Assembly: GCA_030847615.1 (NCBI GenBank)
Contig: JAUMIR010000001.1
Span: 368,210,687-368,274,686, forward strand
Direction: 5' to 3'
DNA: 64,000 bases
Source: Gambelia wislizenii
Lineage: Eukaryota > Chordata > Lepidosauria > Squamata > Crotaphytidae
The notes beneath the pieces are model-generated. The model did no database searches. It had not been told where the DNA came from and saw only the letters and a program-made list of their open reading frames with translations. Below are positions 55,140-64,000 of the stretch, piece by piece. Numbering within the stretch: position 1 is the stretch's first letter; the number at the start of each line of letters is the position of its first letter. Both the position numbers and the translations under genes were made by a program.

Positions 55140-55357
55140 TTCATATTTGTTGGGGTTTGGTTCTAGGACCCCCGTGGATACCAAAATCCTTGAATACTCA
55201 GGTCCCATTATATGCAGTGGCATAGCAAAATGGTGTCCCTTATATAAGATGGCAAAATCAAGATGTGTTTTTTGGGTTATTTTTTTTAAAGAATATTTTC
55301 AAGCTGTGAATACTTAAATCCATGGATACAAAATCCGTGGATACGGAGGGACAACTG
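55140..55357. mobile_element. pogo/Tigger-like MITE, clean copy
   Basis: CAGTTGTCCCTTCATATTTG at the left, ATACGGAGGGACAACTG at the right, with TA duplications (55138-55139, 55358-55359). Inside, TTAAATCCATGGATACAAAA and CCGTGGATAC form the usual second inner repeat. 218 bp, non-coding. Confidence 0.82.
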
Positions 55358-55474
55358 TATTCCTCATCAGAATCTCTGGAAGGCATCACATAATTCCCAG
55401 GTTCCTGTAGCTTGCATTGCATTGCTGAAGCCTGTTTTGATGGAGGAATAAGCATTTTCTCCTACTATGCAAAG

Positions 55475-55905
55475 GGATCTTGTAGCACCTTTGAGACTGT
55501 GGAGATTTTCAGATGGGGAAATTATTCCCCAGGGAGATTGGGACAGAATTGTTTCTATCCCGGAAGCAGCACTGTGTTTTGCACACCCACTTCCCTCTCC
55601 TGATCTCCCATCGTCCTGATGCTGTCCTTGTTCTAGTTCTTGTTCTATTAATGATGAACTCTTGTTAATAAAATATCATAGAAGGGACAGGCAGGGAACT
55701 AGAACAAGGAGAGCGTCAGGACAACGGGAGATCGGGAGAGGGAAGTGGGTGTGCGAAACGCAGCGCTGCTTCCGTGACAGAAACAATTCTGTCCCGATCT
55801 TCTGGGAGAATAATTTCCCTGTCTGAAAATCTCCTGAGAGAGAGAGAGAGAGAGAAGTTGATAGCATAAGCTTTTGTAGATTTAAGTCTGCTTCCTCAGA
55901 TCCAG
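55475..55905 (-). repeat. Hammerhead-relic repeat split by a palindromic MITE
   Basis: Left part GGGATCTTGTAGCACCTTTG (55475-55500) and right part AAGTTGATAGCATAAGCTTT to TTCCTCAGATCC (55854-55902) belong to one repeat. Its minus strand has CTGAGGA (fits CUGANGA), a hairpin from AGCAGACTT to AAATCTAC and then CAAAA where CGAAA is expected. A GA microsatellite (55835-55852) has grown at the junction. The 55501-55834 palindrome interrupts it. Confidence 0.5.
55501..55834. mobile_element. Palindromic MITE, GGAGATTTTCAGAT type
   Basis: GGAGATTTTCAGATGGGGAA at the left and TTCCCTGTCTGAAAATCTCC at the right. The arms share GGGACAGAATTGTTTCT, CGGAAGCAGC and CTCCTGATCTCCC, then a non-palindromic centre around 55645-55675. 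Flanks are TGT and TGA. Same terminal family as 44595 and 59604. Confidence 0.75.
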
Positions 55906-56089
55906 TTTTTCCAACTATGTTAATCAAGATTTTGGGTCTGAACAATGGGGATCTGATGGATAGAGAAGTGATCTGTTGTGAATTCTTTCCTCTTCCCATG
56001 TATCTTGTTTCACAGGCTTCCAGTTTTAATTCTTTGCCCATCATTTAGGGGAGTTAGTGGCCTGCTGGGACTTATCTGTAAAACACACT

Positions 56090-57161
56090 GGACTTTATCA
56101 GACCAGGCAAATATGGCATCATAAGGATGCCTAATGATCATGAAAGGGTGCACATACCAGATGATGTTGTCCTTTCACGATCATATACTGTAAATGAGGC
56201 GTACTTTTTTATTGGTGCCCCAAGCCAGCAACAGATCTCCCATTCTGCTTTTCTGCCAGCATTGATGGTGTTTGAATCCTTGCACCATTCTGCTCACGTG
56301 AATCAATGGGCAAACACTTCCGGGTGAGATTGCAACAGCCAGGTGGAGGACGCTCTTTTTATGACCCCCCATGTATTTTTAAAGTGTGTTTTTGTGCTTA
56401 TGTGAACATTTTATATGTTTATTTTGTTTTTATTTTTGAATTTCCTGCACTAGTGTCTTCTCACGAGAATCGGTAAGATTTCAACATCAGAAGTAAACAG
56501 AGTTCTGTTTGTGCTCCATTACTGCCAGGGAAGCCTAATTGATGCTGGAAAAGGTAGGTCTGGTAGGGTGTGTGTGATGCTAAGTCTTCCTCTCCCTCAA
56601 TTTGGGATGCAAGGGCCTTTCTATCCCTCTGCTGCCACCAAATTTGGAATGGCCAACCACATCAAGGATAAACACAGATGTATAACATGTATAGTTAGGT
56701 GTGGATGTTCCTTAATGGTTGTGAACTAATTGTCAGAGAAGTCACTCATAACCAGATGGCATGTAAAAATTAACATAAAGAACCATTTATTGGCAAATAA
56801 TAGAAATATAACTGAGTTAATAATTCATTTCCCCTGCACATCAATTCCCTTTAAGCCTCTCATATCAAATGTCATACTCCAAGCCTCTTAGCTATCACCC
56901 CAGCTGTCTCTCACTGCCCTGCTTCAAGCTTCTTTTCTCTGACTTCACATTCTCAACTGCTCAACTAAAACTGCTACTTTCACCTTCACTCTCTCTCTTA
57001 ATCCACCAGAAGCCCCTCCCCTTTCATCCTCCTCTCTTAGGATTGGCTCCTGAAGCACACTTCACTTAGCTGTCCGTCATAGGGGGTTTCTTTTGCCAAC
57101 ATAATAACAACACAATTTATGCTGGCAAAAGAATGTTAGGAGTGGTGGTCAGATACAGTCC
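56090..57161 (+). mobile_element. 3-bp-TSD MITE, GGACTTTATCAGAC type, copy d
   Basis: GGACTTTATCAGACCAGGC at the left, GTCAGATACAGTCC at the right, with exact ACT duplications (56087-56089, 57162-57164). It includes CACTTCCGGGTGAGATTGC, TCTTCTCACGAGAATCGG and a right-hand hairpin TTCTTTTGCCAACATAATAA with TTATGCTGGCAAAAGAA. About 490 bp longer than the complete copy, because of foreign DNA at about 56575-57068. Confidence 0.78.
56575..57068 (-). mobile_element. Possible LTR-like insertion
   Basis: Foreign to the surrounding MITE. On the minus strand there is AATAAATGGTTCTTTATG near 56780-56800, reminiscent of an LTR polyadenylation region, after a purine-rich part. No clear TG..CA ends or target duplication. 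Could be another repeat. Confidence 0.3.
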
Positions 57162-57342
57162 ACTGTCATCCTTTACCTTTCTTTCTCCTAAAGTTATAGA
57201 ATTATAACATTTATTAATTCAAATTACAAACTCTAGTGTCTCACTGTCGTGCGCAGCAGGAAATGAACTTGTTCCATGCTCTGCTTGTCATCACTTCAGA
57301 TATTTAATGATGGCTATTTTCCATTTTGGAAAATTTAACTTA

Positions 57343-58499
57343 GGGCCCATTTACACGGCAAAATAAGTCCGTGAAGAATTGGCTAAGATTCCTAATAGTT
57401 CACACACATCGCGCCACAATATCACCTCATTCAGAAGGGGGGGGAGCTCAAAAACTCAAAAGTAAAGAATAAGGGCTTTCGCTACTTTTCCCGACTTTTT
57501 TTTTAAAAGTAACGCGACTTAGCGCATTATTGATTGTGTGAACTGCCATTTCGCTAAGGGCTATGTGAACTACCAACAATCTTCCTGATACAGTCACAGC
57601 AGAGCTGCACTGTGATTGGTTGGGCTGTCCAAGGAGGGGGTGGACTTGCAAGAGATGGAGGAGCCTGAAATGAAAAGATCCAGCCCCTGTTGTTTTCAGC
57701 CACGGAAAAAATCCAGCAAGCTGTCTGCAGCTTGCTTGGCTGTGTGTGCATGCGTGCATGTGTGTGAGAGAGAAATTATCAGACAACCTTTTTAATCTGG
57801 AACAGGGACACAGGAGAGCACCAAAGGGCTCTCTTTTCAGATGATGTCGTCCCTGTCCAGTTCTGCTTCTGTGCCCCCCCATTCTGTTTCTCTTCTATTG
57901 ACAGATTAATCCATCAATAAATCACCCATTCCATTTCCATAACGGAATAACAGGCTTGTGAAAAGGTGTCCTGTTATGCTGGCGGTATGCCAGCCACAGT
58001 GGGAAGTCCCTCCCAAAGACTTCTGGGTGCGATCGGGATGAGGAGGCAAGTGGCACCCTTGTTTTCCCCCTCCCCGGGTTACTTGTTTAATTTTAAGGGT
58101 ATTTGGGGGCTTCGTTTTCTTTTTTGACATTTGGTTTCCTTTTTATTTTTAATTTTTCCCCATCATCGTTCTCTCGCGAGAACGTGTGGGATTTGCTTTC
58201 CGGGACATGAATGCAGCTTTAAGACAGCTGCATTCACTCCCGGAGGACTGAGGGGAGGGGGAACAGTTACTATCGTGGCATAAGGTAGGTGTCTGATTTT
58301 TTTTTTACTGGAACAGGGATGGGAGTTGGGCAGGAGTGGGGCAGGTGGGGGGGGAGGTAGCGGGACGGATATGGTATCAGCCAGTTCATCTGATAATCTC
58401 GAGAGAGAGAGAGAGAGAGAGAGGGGGAGGGAGGGAGGGAGATTGAGTAGTGATCGGCTCCTCCAGCTGTTTGCTTGCTCGCACTCCTCTGATAGCATT

Positions 58500-58530
<31 letters not shown>

Positions 58531-58954
58531 AAGACAGGGAGAGTGGGTGAGGGGAAGAGGGGCTTGATGAGGGAGGAATAGCTCCTCCATGGCTGAAAGG
58601 CTGCCTCCTTCCTTCCACCCTTTTTGCTTTTGGAAGAAGAGGCATGAAAACTAGCAGGCATCCCTAAGGCATTCCTTAGCCTTTGCTAAGGCATGAAAAC
58701 TAGAAGGCATCCCTCAGAGCAGGGAAAGATCTGAGCACTCTCTCTCTCTCTCTCTCTTTCCCTCCCTCCGTTTCATCTTCCCCCAGATGTGCTTGGGAGG
58801 CCACGCTCCCCCACCTTTGCCTGTCTGAACCAGAAAGCAAAAAAATAAACAGAGCAACCAGTTTCCCAATAAATCATGTAAACTACCCAGCACTGGTGCG
58901 AAAAAGCGCTAAAGCGCAAATTATCACAATAAAAACTGCTGTGTAACTGAGCCC
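57343..58954. mobile_element. Harbinger-like element, TTA-flanked
   Basis: GGGCCCATTTACACGGCAAA at the left and TGCTGTGTAACTGAGCCC at the right, with TTA on both sides (57340-57342, 58955-58957). TTA duplications and GGGC ends fit PIF/Harbinger. The subterminal part has TTAGCGCATTATTGATTGTG with the right-hand AAGCGCTAAAGCGCAAATTA. A second MITE (57771-58400) is nested inside. GA and CT microsatellites lie at about 58401-58424 and 58739-58757. Neither transposase nor Myb-like protein is present. Confidence 0.75.
57771..58400 (+). mobile_element. 3-bp-TSD MITE nested in Harbinger-like element
   Basis: AATTATCAGACAACC at the left and CATCTGATAATCTC at the right. Shares the family core: TCCCGGAGGACTG, the perfect TCTCGCGAGAA at 58172-58182, GTTATGCTGGCGGTATGCCAG, CTCCCCGGGTTACTTG and AAGGTAGGTGTCTG. 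GA repeats abut the right end and may have grown from the terminus. Confidence 0.75.
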
Positions 58955-59084
58955 TTAGTATATTGGATCTTGTTTTAATGCTGTTGAATGCTGGATTGGT
59001 AAATGGAAGGATGTATGCCATCTAAGGTTTGATCATGGATAAGTGCTCTGGCCTGGAAGAAAAAACTCCATTAATTTACATGTT

Positions 59085-59586
59085 GGAGATTATCAGACAC
59101 GACTAATGTGGCGTCAGCAGAATGGCAGCAGAATGCAAAAGGACACCAATATCAGATGACTGAAGCTGTCAATAGATCCCCTAGTTCCATTTTGGTGCCA
59201 GCATTGCCAGCGTGTGAAAACTCAGGCCATTTAACTCTTGTGAATGCAGGGAGAATGGCCGGTCTGGTGTGAACACCTCTGGGTGAGATCGGGACATCCA
59301 GGTATGTTTCACTGTTTTTTTGACCCTCCCCTGGTTACTTGGGACTTTTAAATTGTGTTTAGGTGCTCAGTGTAACTTTTTTGTGTTTATTTTTATTTTT
59401 GAATTTCCCACGCTTGTGTCTTCTCATGCGAATGGGTAGGATTTCAGTCCAGGAAGTGAACACCCTGGGCTGTGTTTTCCATTGAAGAGAAGGTAAGTGT
59501 GATGGGGAGGTTATCGTGCTGGGACAGGGGCAGGATTGGAGACTGTGGGACAGAAATGTTTTTTGTGTTCCTGTCTGATAATCTCC
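59085..59586 (+). mobile_element. 3-bp-TSD MITE, GGAGATTATCAGAC type
   Basis: GGAGATTATCAGACACGAC at the left and CCTGTCTGATAATCTCC at the right; flanks GTT and ATT. It has CCAGGTATG at 59299-59307 and GAAGGTAAGTGTG at 59490-59502 as two splice-donor-like strings. Non-coding, 502 bp. Confidence 0.8.
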
Positions 59587-59603
59587 ATTGAGTTGGATAC
59601 TAT

Positions 59604-60224
59604 GGAGATTTTCACATGGGGCCAAAATGCCCGATTACTGCCCCGCCACCTCCTCTCCTGTTCCTGCCACAGAATAATGTAAATCTTTCACACACTTATC
59701 TTAATTCCGTGGCAGGAACGGGCTCCCCTTCCCCGCACTGGCTGGCTGTAAATGCAGCTGTTGTAAGGCTGCTTTTACGACCAGCCATCTGAAATCCTGG
59801 CCGTTATCATTTGATAATGGCTAGGTCATACATTTAAAAAACTAAAACTCCCCAAACATAAAATCAGTTCACCAAACACAAAAACACATTTTAAATCACA
59901 CAGTCAAAACAGGGAGGGTAAAATAAAGGGTGCCACTTACCTGGATGTCCAGATCATACCAGAAAGTACTCAGAATGGACCTCCCCTCTGCGGCTGTCAT
60001 TTTGGAACAGGAACGGCACTCATGTCCGCACACCTGTGATTGTGTGATAGCAATGGAACAGGAGGTCTATTCACGATGAAAAATTATGATTGCATTGTTC
60101 TGGAACAGTCACGGGAGCAGGATGGATGCAGGACAGAACGGGGTCAACGTCATCCGAAACGGAAAACCTTTCCTGACCCTGTTCTGTTCCTGTCATGGGA
60201 TACATAGCCCGTGTGAAAATCTCC
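59604..60224 (-). mobile_element. 3-bp-TSD MITE, GGAGATTTTCAC type
   Basis: GGAGATTTTCACATGGGGCC at the left, GCCCGTGTGAAAATCTCC at the right, with exact TAT duplications (59601-59603, 60225-60227). Interior resembles the complement of the neighbour (CCACTTACCTGGATGTCCAG, GACCTCCCCTCTGCGGC). It begins only 17 bp after the element at 59085 ends. Confidence 0.82.
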
Positions 60225-60644
60225 TATATTTGTAACAGAATCAATGCAGGATCTTGTTCAGTTTTGATAGATATATATCAGTTCAGCCTCAGGATGTGTG
60301 CATGATACTTGGATAAATGATGTTCACCATGTGCATACTTTTAACCTGGACCCATCTTGGTTTATTAATGCTGCCAAAACAGGTTAAACACATGGAGTAA
60401 GGAGTATGAGTGGCCTACCACTGGGCAGAGTGCAGCAGTCACTTAAAATGGCAGATGGTGGGTGATATGGAGCGGCAGCCTCCCACTGGCTGTTCCTCTC
60501 CATTGAAGGACAGATCTGTCTGCTACAGGCAGATCTTCCCCACACACAGCCCTTAAGCTAATATATAGTCCTCAAATGAGGAGGATTATACTGTCCATTA
60601 TAAGTGTATCATGTAAGATTCCACTGCCAGTCTGGTTGGCTTCC
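60225..60644. other. Non-genic DNA, nothing recognised
   Basis: About 420 bp between repeats with no coding or repeat signal recognised. Confidence 0.5.
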
Positions 60645-60648
60645 ATAA

Positions 60649-60690
<42 letters not shown>

Positions 60691-60750
60691 TATTTCTATC
60701 CTGCCCCTCTGCGAGCAATCGGGGCGGCTTACAACAATAAATAAGTGGAA
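60645..60750 (-). repeat. L2-type tail with (TAA)n array
   Basis: A TAATAATAA array of about 13 units at 60649-60688, then TATTTCTATCCTGCCCCTCT, CGGGGCGGCTTACAAC. This is the complement of an L2-type 3' end. Confidence 0.65.
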
Positions 60751-61717
60751 TTAGAGGAGTCTGTGGGGCTCCCAGATGTCTCATTTTCTATGCAACATCC
60801 TGTATTTGGGATCCTAAAATCACATCCTGTATCAGGGTGAGACTGCGTACCTCAAATCCTGTATTTGAGAGTGAGCACTAGCTGCATTCCCACCAGACCA
60901 ATCCCCAAGCATTTAGCATATATGCAGTAACCACCCATTACATATGAAATCCTAGGGGCCTACTTGCTAGGATCATAACTAGCATGGTGCTGCTCTTCTG
61001 CCTCTCAAAATTTTATTTTCATGATGGCTGGCCTGCCATAATGAGATTTGCATGGGATTTTAGGTTCCTGCAAAATCTGAAATCTTGTGGAGGCCTGAGA
61101 TGTCACAAGAGGACCAGCTCTTGTGAGATTTGAGGCAGCCTTATATAGTCTTGCCTCACACATCCTACATTTATTTCCAGAAAACCTGGAAACACTAGGG
61201 GTGCATCATTTTGACTGTTGCCTCGGGCAATAAAATGTTTTAGGCCAAACCTGGTGTAAAGCCCTGGTATGGAGAAAAACAACTGATTTGTTCTGTAATG
61301 GAGGTTGTAGTAAGACCTCTTCTTGACAAACAATCTGCTGTACATTATCTTTGTTTCCCTTGATGATGATAAGAATTTCTTAATATCATTCTTAGACATC
61401 TCAGGCCTGGCTTCCAGTATTTTCTCAGCTTGTTTGCATCATGGAATAAGATTTTGAGAACGTTTGCCTATGTCAGTGCTCAGGCACTGGAGAAAAAGAG
61501 GAGGGAGAGAAATCAGAATACATTTGGCAGGCTCAGCACTCCCATTTGACTCAACACTCACTGCTGTAGTTGTTAACGGAGACCGGAGTTCATTGACATT
61601 GGCAGGACCTGCCTCTTCTGATGCTAAGAACCCATTAATCTGTCAGGCAGCAGATATATCCGATAAGCTATGCTTTAACGCACCTGTTATCAGGTGGTGG
61701 GGAGTCTGTTATGGGAA

Positions 61718-61773
<56 letters not shown>

Positions 61774-62559
61774 TTCTCTTTAGTCATGCTGGTGTATGAA
61801 AATGGCTTCCTATATTTGTACAACATCCTGGTGAGGTAAAATAAAACTGCCATGGCAAGCTATTGAGTACAGAAGCACTGTGCAAACATCCAATTTAATC
61901 AGTTCCACTGGGATTTCGTGGTTGCTGCTACATCAGTCTCTACTGGTGAACCTGCTGAGCATTTTATGGGGAAATCAGCATGATTCCCTCTCCTTAAAAA
62001 AAATATGCAGTACCTTCTTCCCGTTCCTAACGGCAGCCATTGTAGTCCTAAAGACCGATGGAACATGTTTTTATTCCAAGAAGAATTCTGAGCAGAACAA
62101 TAAGGTTAGCTCTACTACTGTGAACCTGCTGTATTACCTAAGGCTTTAAAAATATGAGGAAATGTGGGGGGAAAGATGTATTTTATTTATTTAGCATTTA
62201 TTTAAGAGGGTGAATATGTGGCTGTTCATTTTATAATAAAAAATCCCAAAGCAGTTAGTTGGCAATAATGAAAGCCACCCACAATGAAACCAATTAACAA
62301 CAACAACACTGACTGGACAATACAATGCATCATTCTGATCACTAGGGGTAACTGGCAAGAGGAACAATGAGGAAAATGCCTGCGTGAACAAACGATTCTT
62401 CAGTTGGCACCAGTAACGTTCCCCCCCCCCATACTGGGAAACTGTCTGATCTCAATGGGTAGATTGTTCCTGTGAAGACACACCCAACTAAAGGTGGTGG
62501 CAGGTTTGGGTGTGCAACGCCAGTACCCTTGTGAGATCAAACTCTTACCCAAAAAGGCT
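60751..62559. other. Non-genic DNA with a (TA)n array
   Basis: About 1.8 kb without a recognised gene. A (TA)n microsatellite covers about 61721-61766; frames across it code for Tyr-Ile repeats and are not genes. A C-run lies at 62420-62430. Confidence 0.55.
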
Positions 62560-63100
62560 CTAATGCTGAATATAAAGTTCAAAAAAGGAGGAAGTTTATT
62601 TTAAAGAACAAAAGTAAAGGGCTTTCTCCTCCCCAGATCTAAAAGCTTGAAATAAAAGGTATTTTACAGTTTGAGTTCCAGCAATCTTCAGGGTGTCATC
62701 TCTCTGGGTTTGATCTTGGTTTGATCTCCTCACTCAATGGAGCTGGTGCAGGGTCTTTCAGCTCCTGATTCCTTTGACTTATTTGTTGTTGGTAACTAAT
62801 TTGGCTAAATCGTGTAAGAAATGCCCTTCCCGGCTGTCCGGGCCTGTTTGCCACCAATAAAACAGCTCCCTGCAAGCTCACAGCAAGGACTGAGCAAAAC
62901 TAAAACACTTCTAGCTAAAACAGAGCTTGTTGGGAAGGAACAAACCAAACCTGGAAAAATGCAGGGGAATTCTTCAGCTCCTCCCACAACTCTAATACAG
63001 TGAAACATTCCTATGCTCAGACACACCAAGGCCTGAACTAAAACGAAGGAAAATACAGGGGAGACTCAAACAGTCCTGGCTGGACATCACAATTCCTATG
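62560..63100 (-). mobile_element. Possible solo LTR, antisense
   Basis: On the minus strand it starts TGTGATGTCCAGCCAGGACT (complement at about 63071-63090), contains an AATAAACTTCCTCC polyadenylation-like site (complement near 62590-62605), and shows the GT-rich and purine-rich parts typical of LTRs. The 3' CA end and target duplication are not clear. No internal gag-pol nearby. Could be gypsy or an endogenous retroviral LTR. Confidence 0.35.
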
Positions 63101-63254
63101 TTTCCTTTGTACCACAACCAAACATTCCTCACTATGAGAAGCAGGTTCTCCTCCTCAGAGTGAGTGTTGTATGGAAGAAGGAAGTATCTCAGATACGCTG
63201 CCCCTTTTATACTATTAAAGGATTCTCATAAAATTACAAGTTGTCTGTTAAGTG

Positions 63255-63450
63255 AGTATAGTGCAACTGCAATGTATTTTGAAGGGACTAGGTGGTGGAA
63301 TCCTGAGATTTCCAGTTTAGGGAAGGGATTTAGACTTCATAACCAGAGAGCTCTGGTGACTCACCAAACTACAAACCCTGGGATTCCATAGGATGCTGCC
63401 TTGGCGAGTAAAGTGGAATCATAGTGCTATAACTGTGTAGTGTGAAGGAG
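63255..63450. mobile_element. Palindromic MITE, old copy
   Basis: GGTGGAATCCTGAGATTTCC and AAACTACAAACCCTGGGATTCC with TAAAGTGGAATCATAGTGCTAT match the copies at 5408 and 45144. The left end is decayed. Confidence 0.6.
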
Positions 63451-64000
63451 CCCTTTGGTACAGAATTATGCAGCTAGACTATTGGCCAGGTCTTATAACA
63501 GAGAGCACATAACTCCTTTGCTGTAACAGCTTCACTTTCTACAGGTCCATTTTCATGCAGTTTGAAGTGCTAGTTATAAGCATTTGACTTGGATCCAGGC
63601 TGTCTGAAGAAATGCCTTCTCTCAGATAAGCCTGCCCTAGGCTTTGAGGTCTTTGCAGAAGGTCTTCTCTTGATCCCATAACCATTAGAAGCACATGGGG
63701 TGAGGAAGTGATAGGCATTTTCTTCTGTCTGCTCACATACACTCAAACTTCCTACCAAGGGATGCTAGGCTGAATCCTTTCCTGTTATCCTTCCACTTGC
63801 AGGCAAATACATTTTTCTTCAAGCAGCCTTTGGTTAAGATGGGTTGCTGTAAAATGTGCCTCCTCCATTAACAACAGTACTGCATGTTTCATCACAAAGC
63901 AGTGCTTCTGTGACATTTGTTATCAAATATTTTGCTGAAATTCAGATAGAGGTATGCTGTATATAAGGTCACCCCACCGGAATCAAACTACCTACAGTTT
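63451..64000. other. Non-genic DNA, no gene seen
   Basis: About 550 bp to the window end; no gene or repeat recognised. Confidence 0.5.

Noticed and set aside
58163..58661. Ser/Leu- and Thr/His-rich frames
   Set aside because: They read through (GA)n and (GT)n arrays at about 58401-58530.
61464..61853. Frames with long Tyr-Ile runs as membrane proteins
   Set aside because: They are translations of the (TA)n microsatellite at about 61721-61766.

Overview
This is vertebrate nuclear DNA, most probably from a squamate reptile (lizard or snake). It has no bacterial-style gene packing. It carries tRNA-derived SINEs with a BovB-like tail (Sauria SINE type), 5S rRNA-derived SINEs with the same tail, CR1 and L2 LINEs, a Penelope-like element (PLE), a DIRS-order tyrosine-recombinase retrotransposon, Helitron-like units and many palindromic MITEs. 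The species call is inference from this repeat mix; no host gene anchors it. I see no convincing host exon, tRNA gene or functional open gene. Almost every open reading frame is either a fragment of a decayed transposon protein or chance.

Layout: 1-6.7 kb has a 5S-derived fragment, a PLE with inverted termini and a GIY-YIG coding remnant, a MITE nested in another repeat, a CR1 3' end, a nested pair of DNA transposons and an antisense L2 piece. 9.3-17.2 kb has two Helitron-like units (the second holds a LINE reverse-transcriptase fragment), Sauria SINEs, two long hairpin MITEs and a coding-free PLE palindrome. 20.4-23.7 kb is a nearly full-length but broken L2 ORF2. 25.7-30 kb is a mosaic of nested MITEs, a 5S SINE and an unclassified dispersed repeat. 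31.6-38.2 kb is the largest unit: a GC-rich, minus-strand DIRS-like element with gag, RT-RNase H and tyrosine recombinase remnants, flanked by direct repeats whose two blocks are in swapped order. 38.3-49.2 kb and 51.6-60.2 kb are dominated by MITEs, including a superfamily that I treat as one because all members share a GGA..TT.TCAGAC terminus and, where readable, 3-bp target duplications.

The biology here is transposon biology. Insertions stack in a readable order: MITE in SINE, MITE in 5S SINE, MITE in MITE, LINE in Helitron, LINE in MITE. Three points merit follow-up: hammerhead-ribozyme-like cores in PLE termini, including a 212-bp PLE palindrome that moved without coding sequence; long-hairpin MITEs whose two arms are almost identical within a copy although copies differ from each other; and shared internal TCTCGCGAGA and splice-donor-like motifs in the large 3-bp-TSD MITE family.
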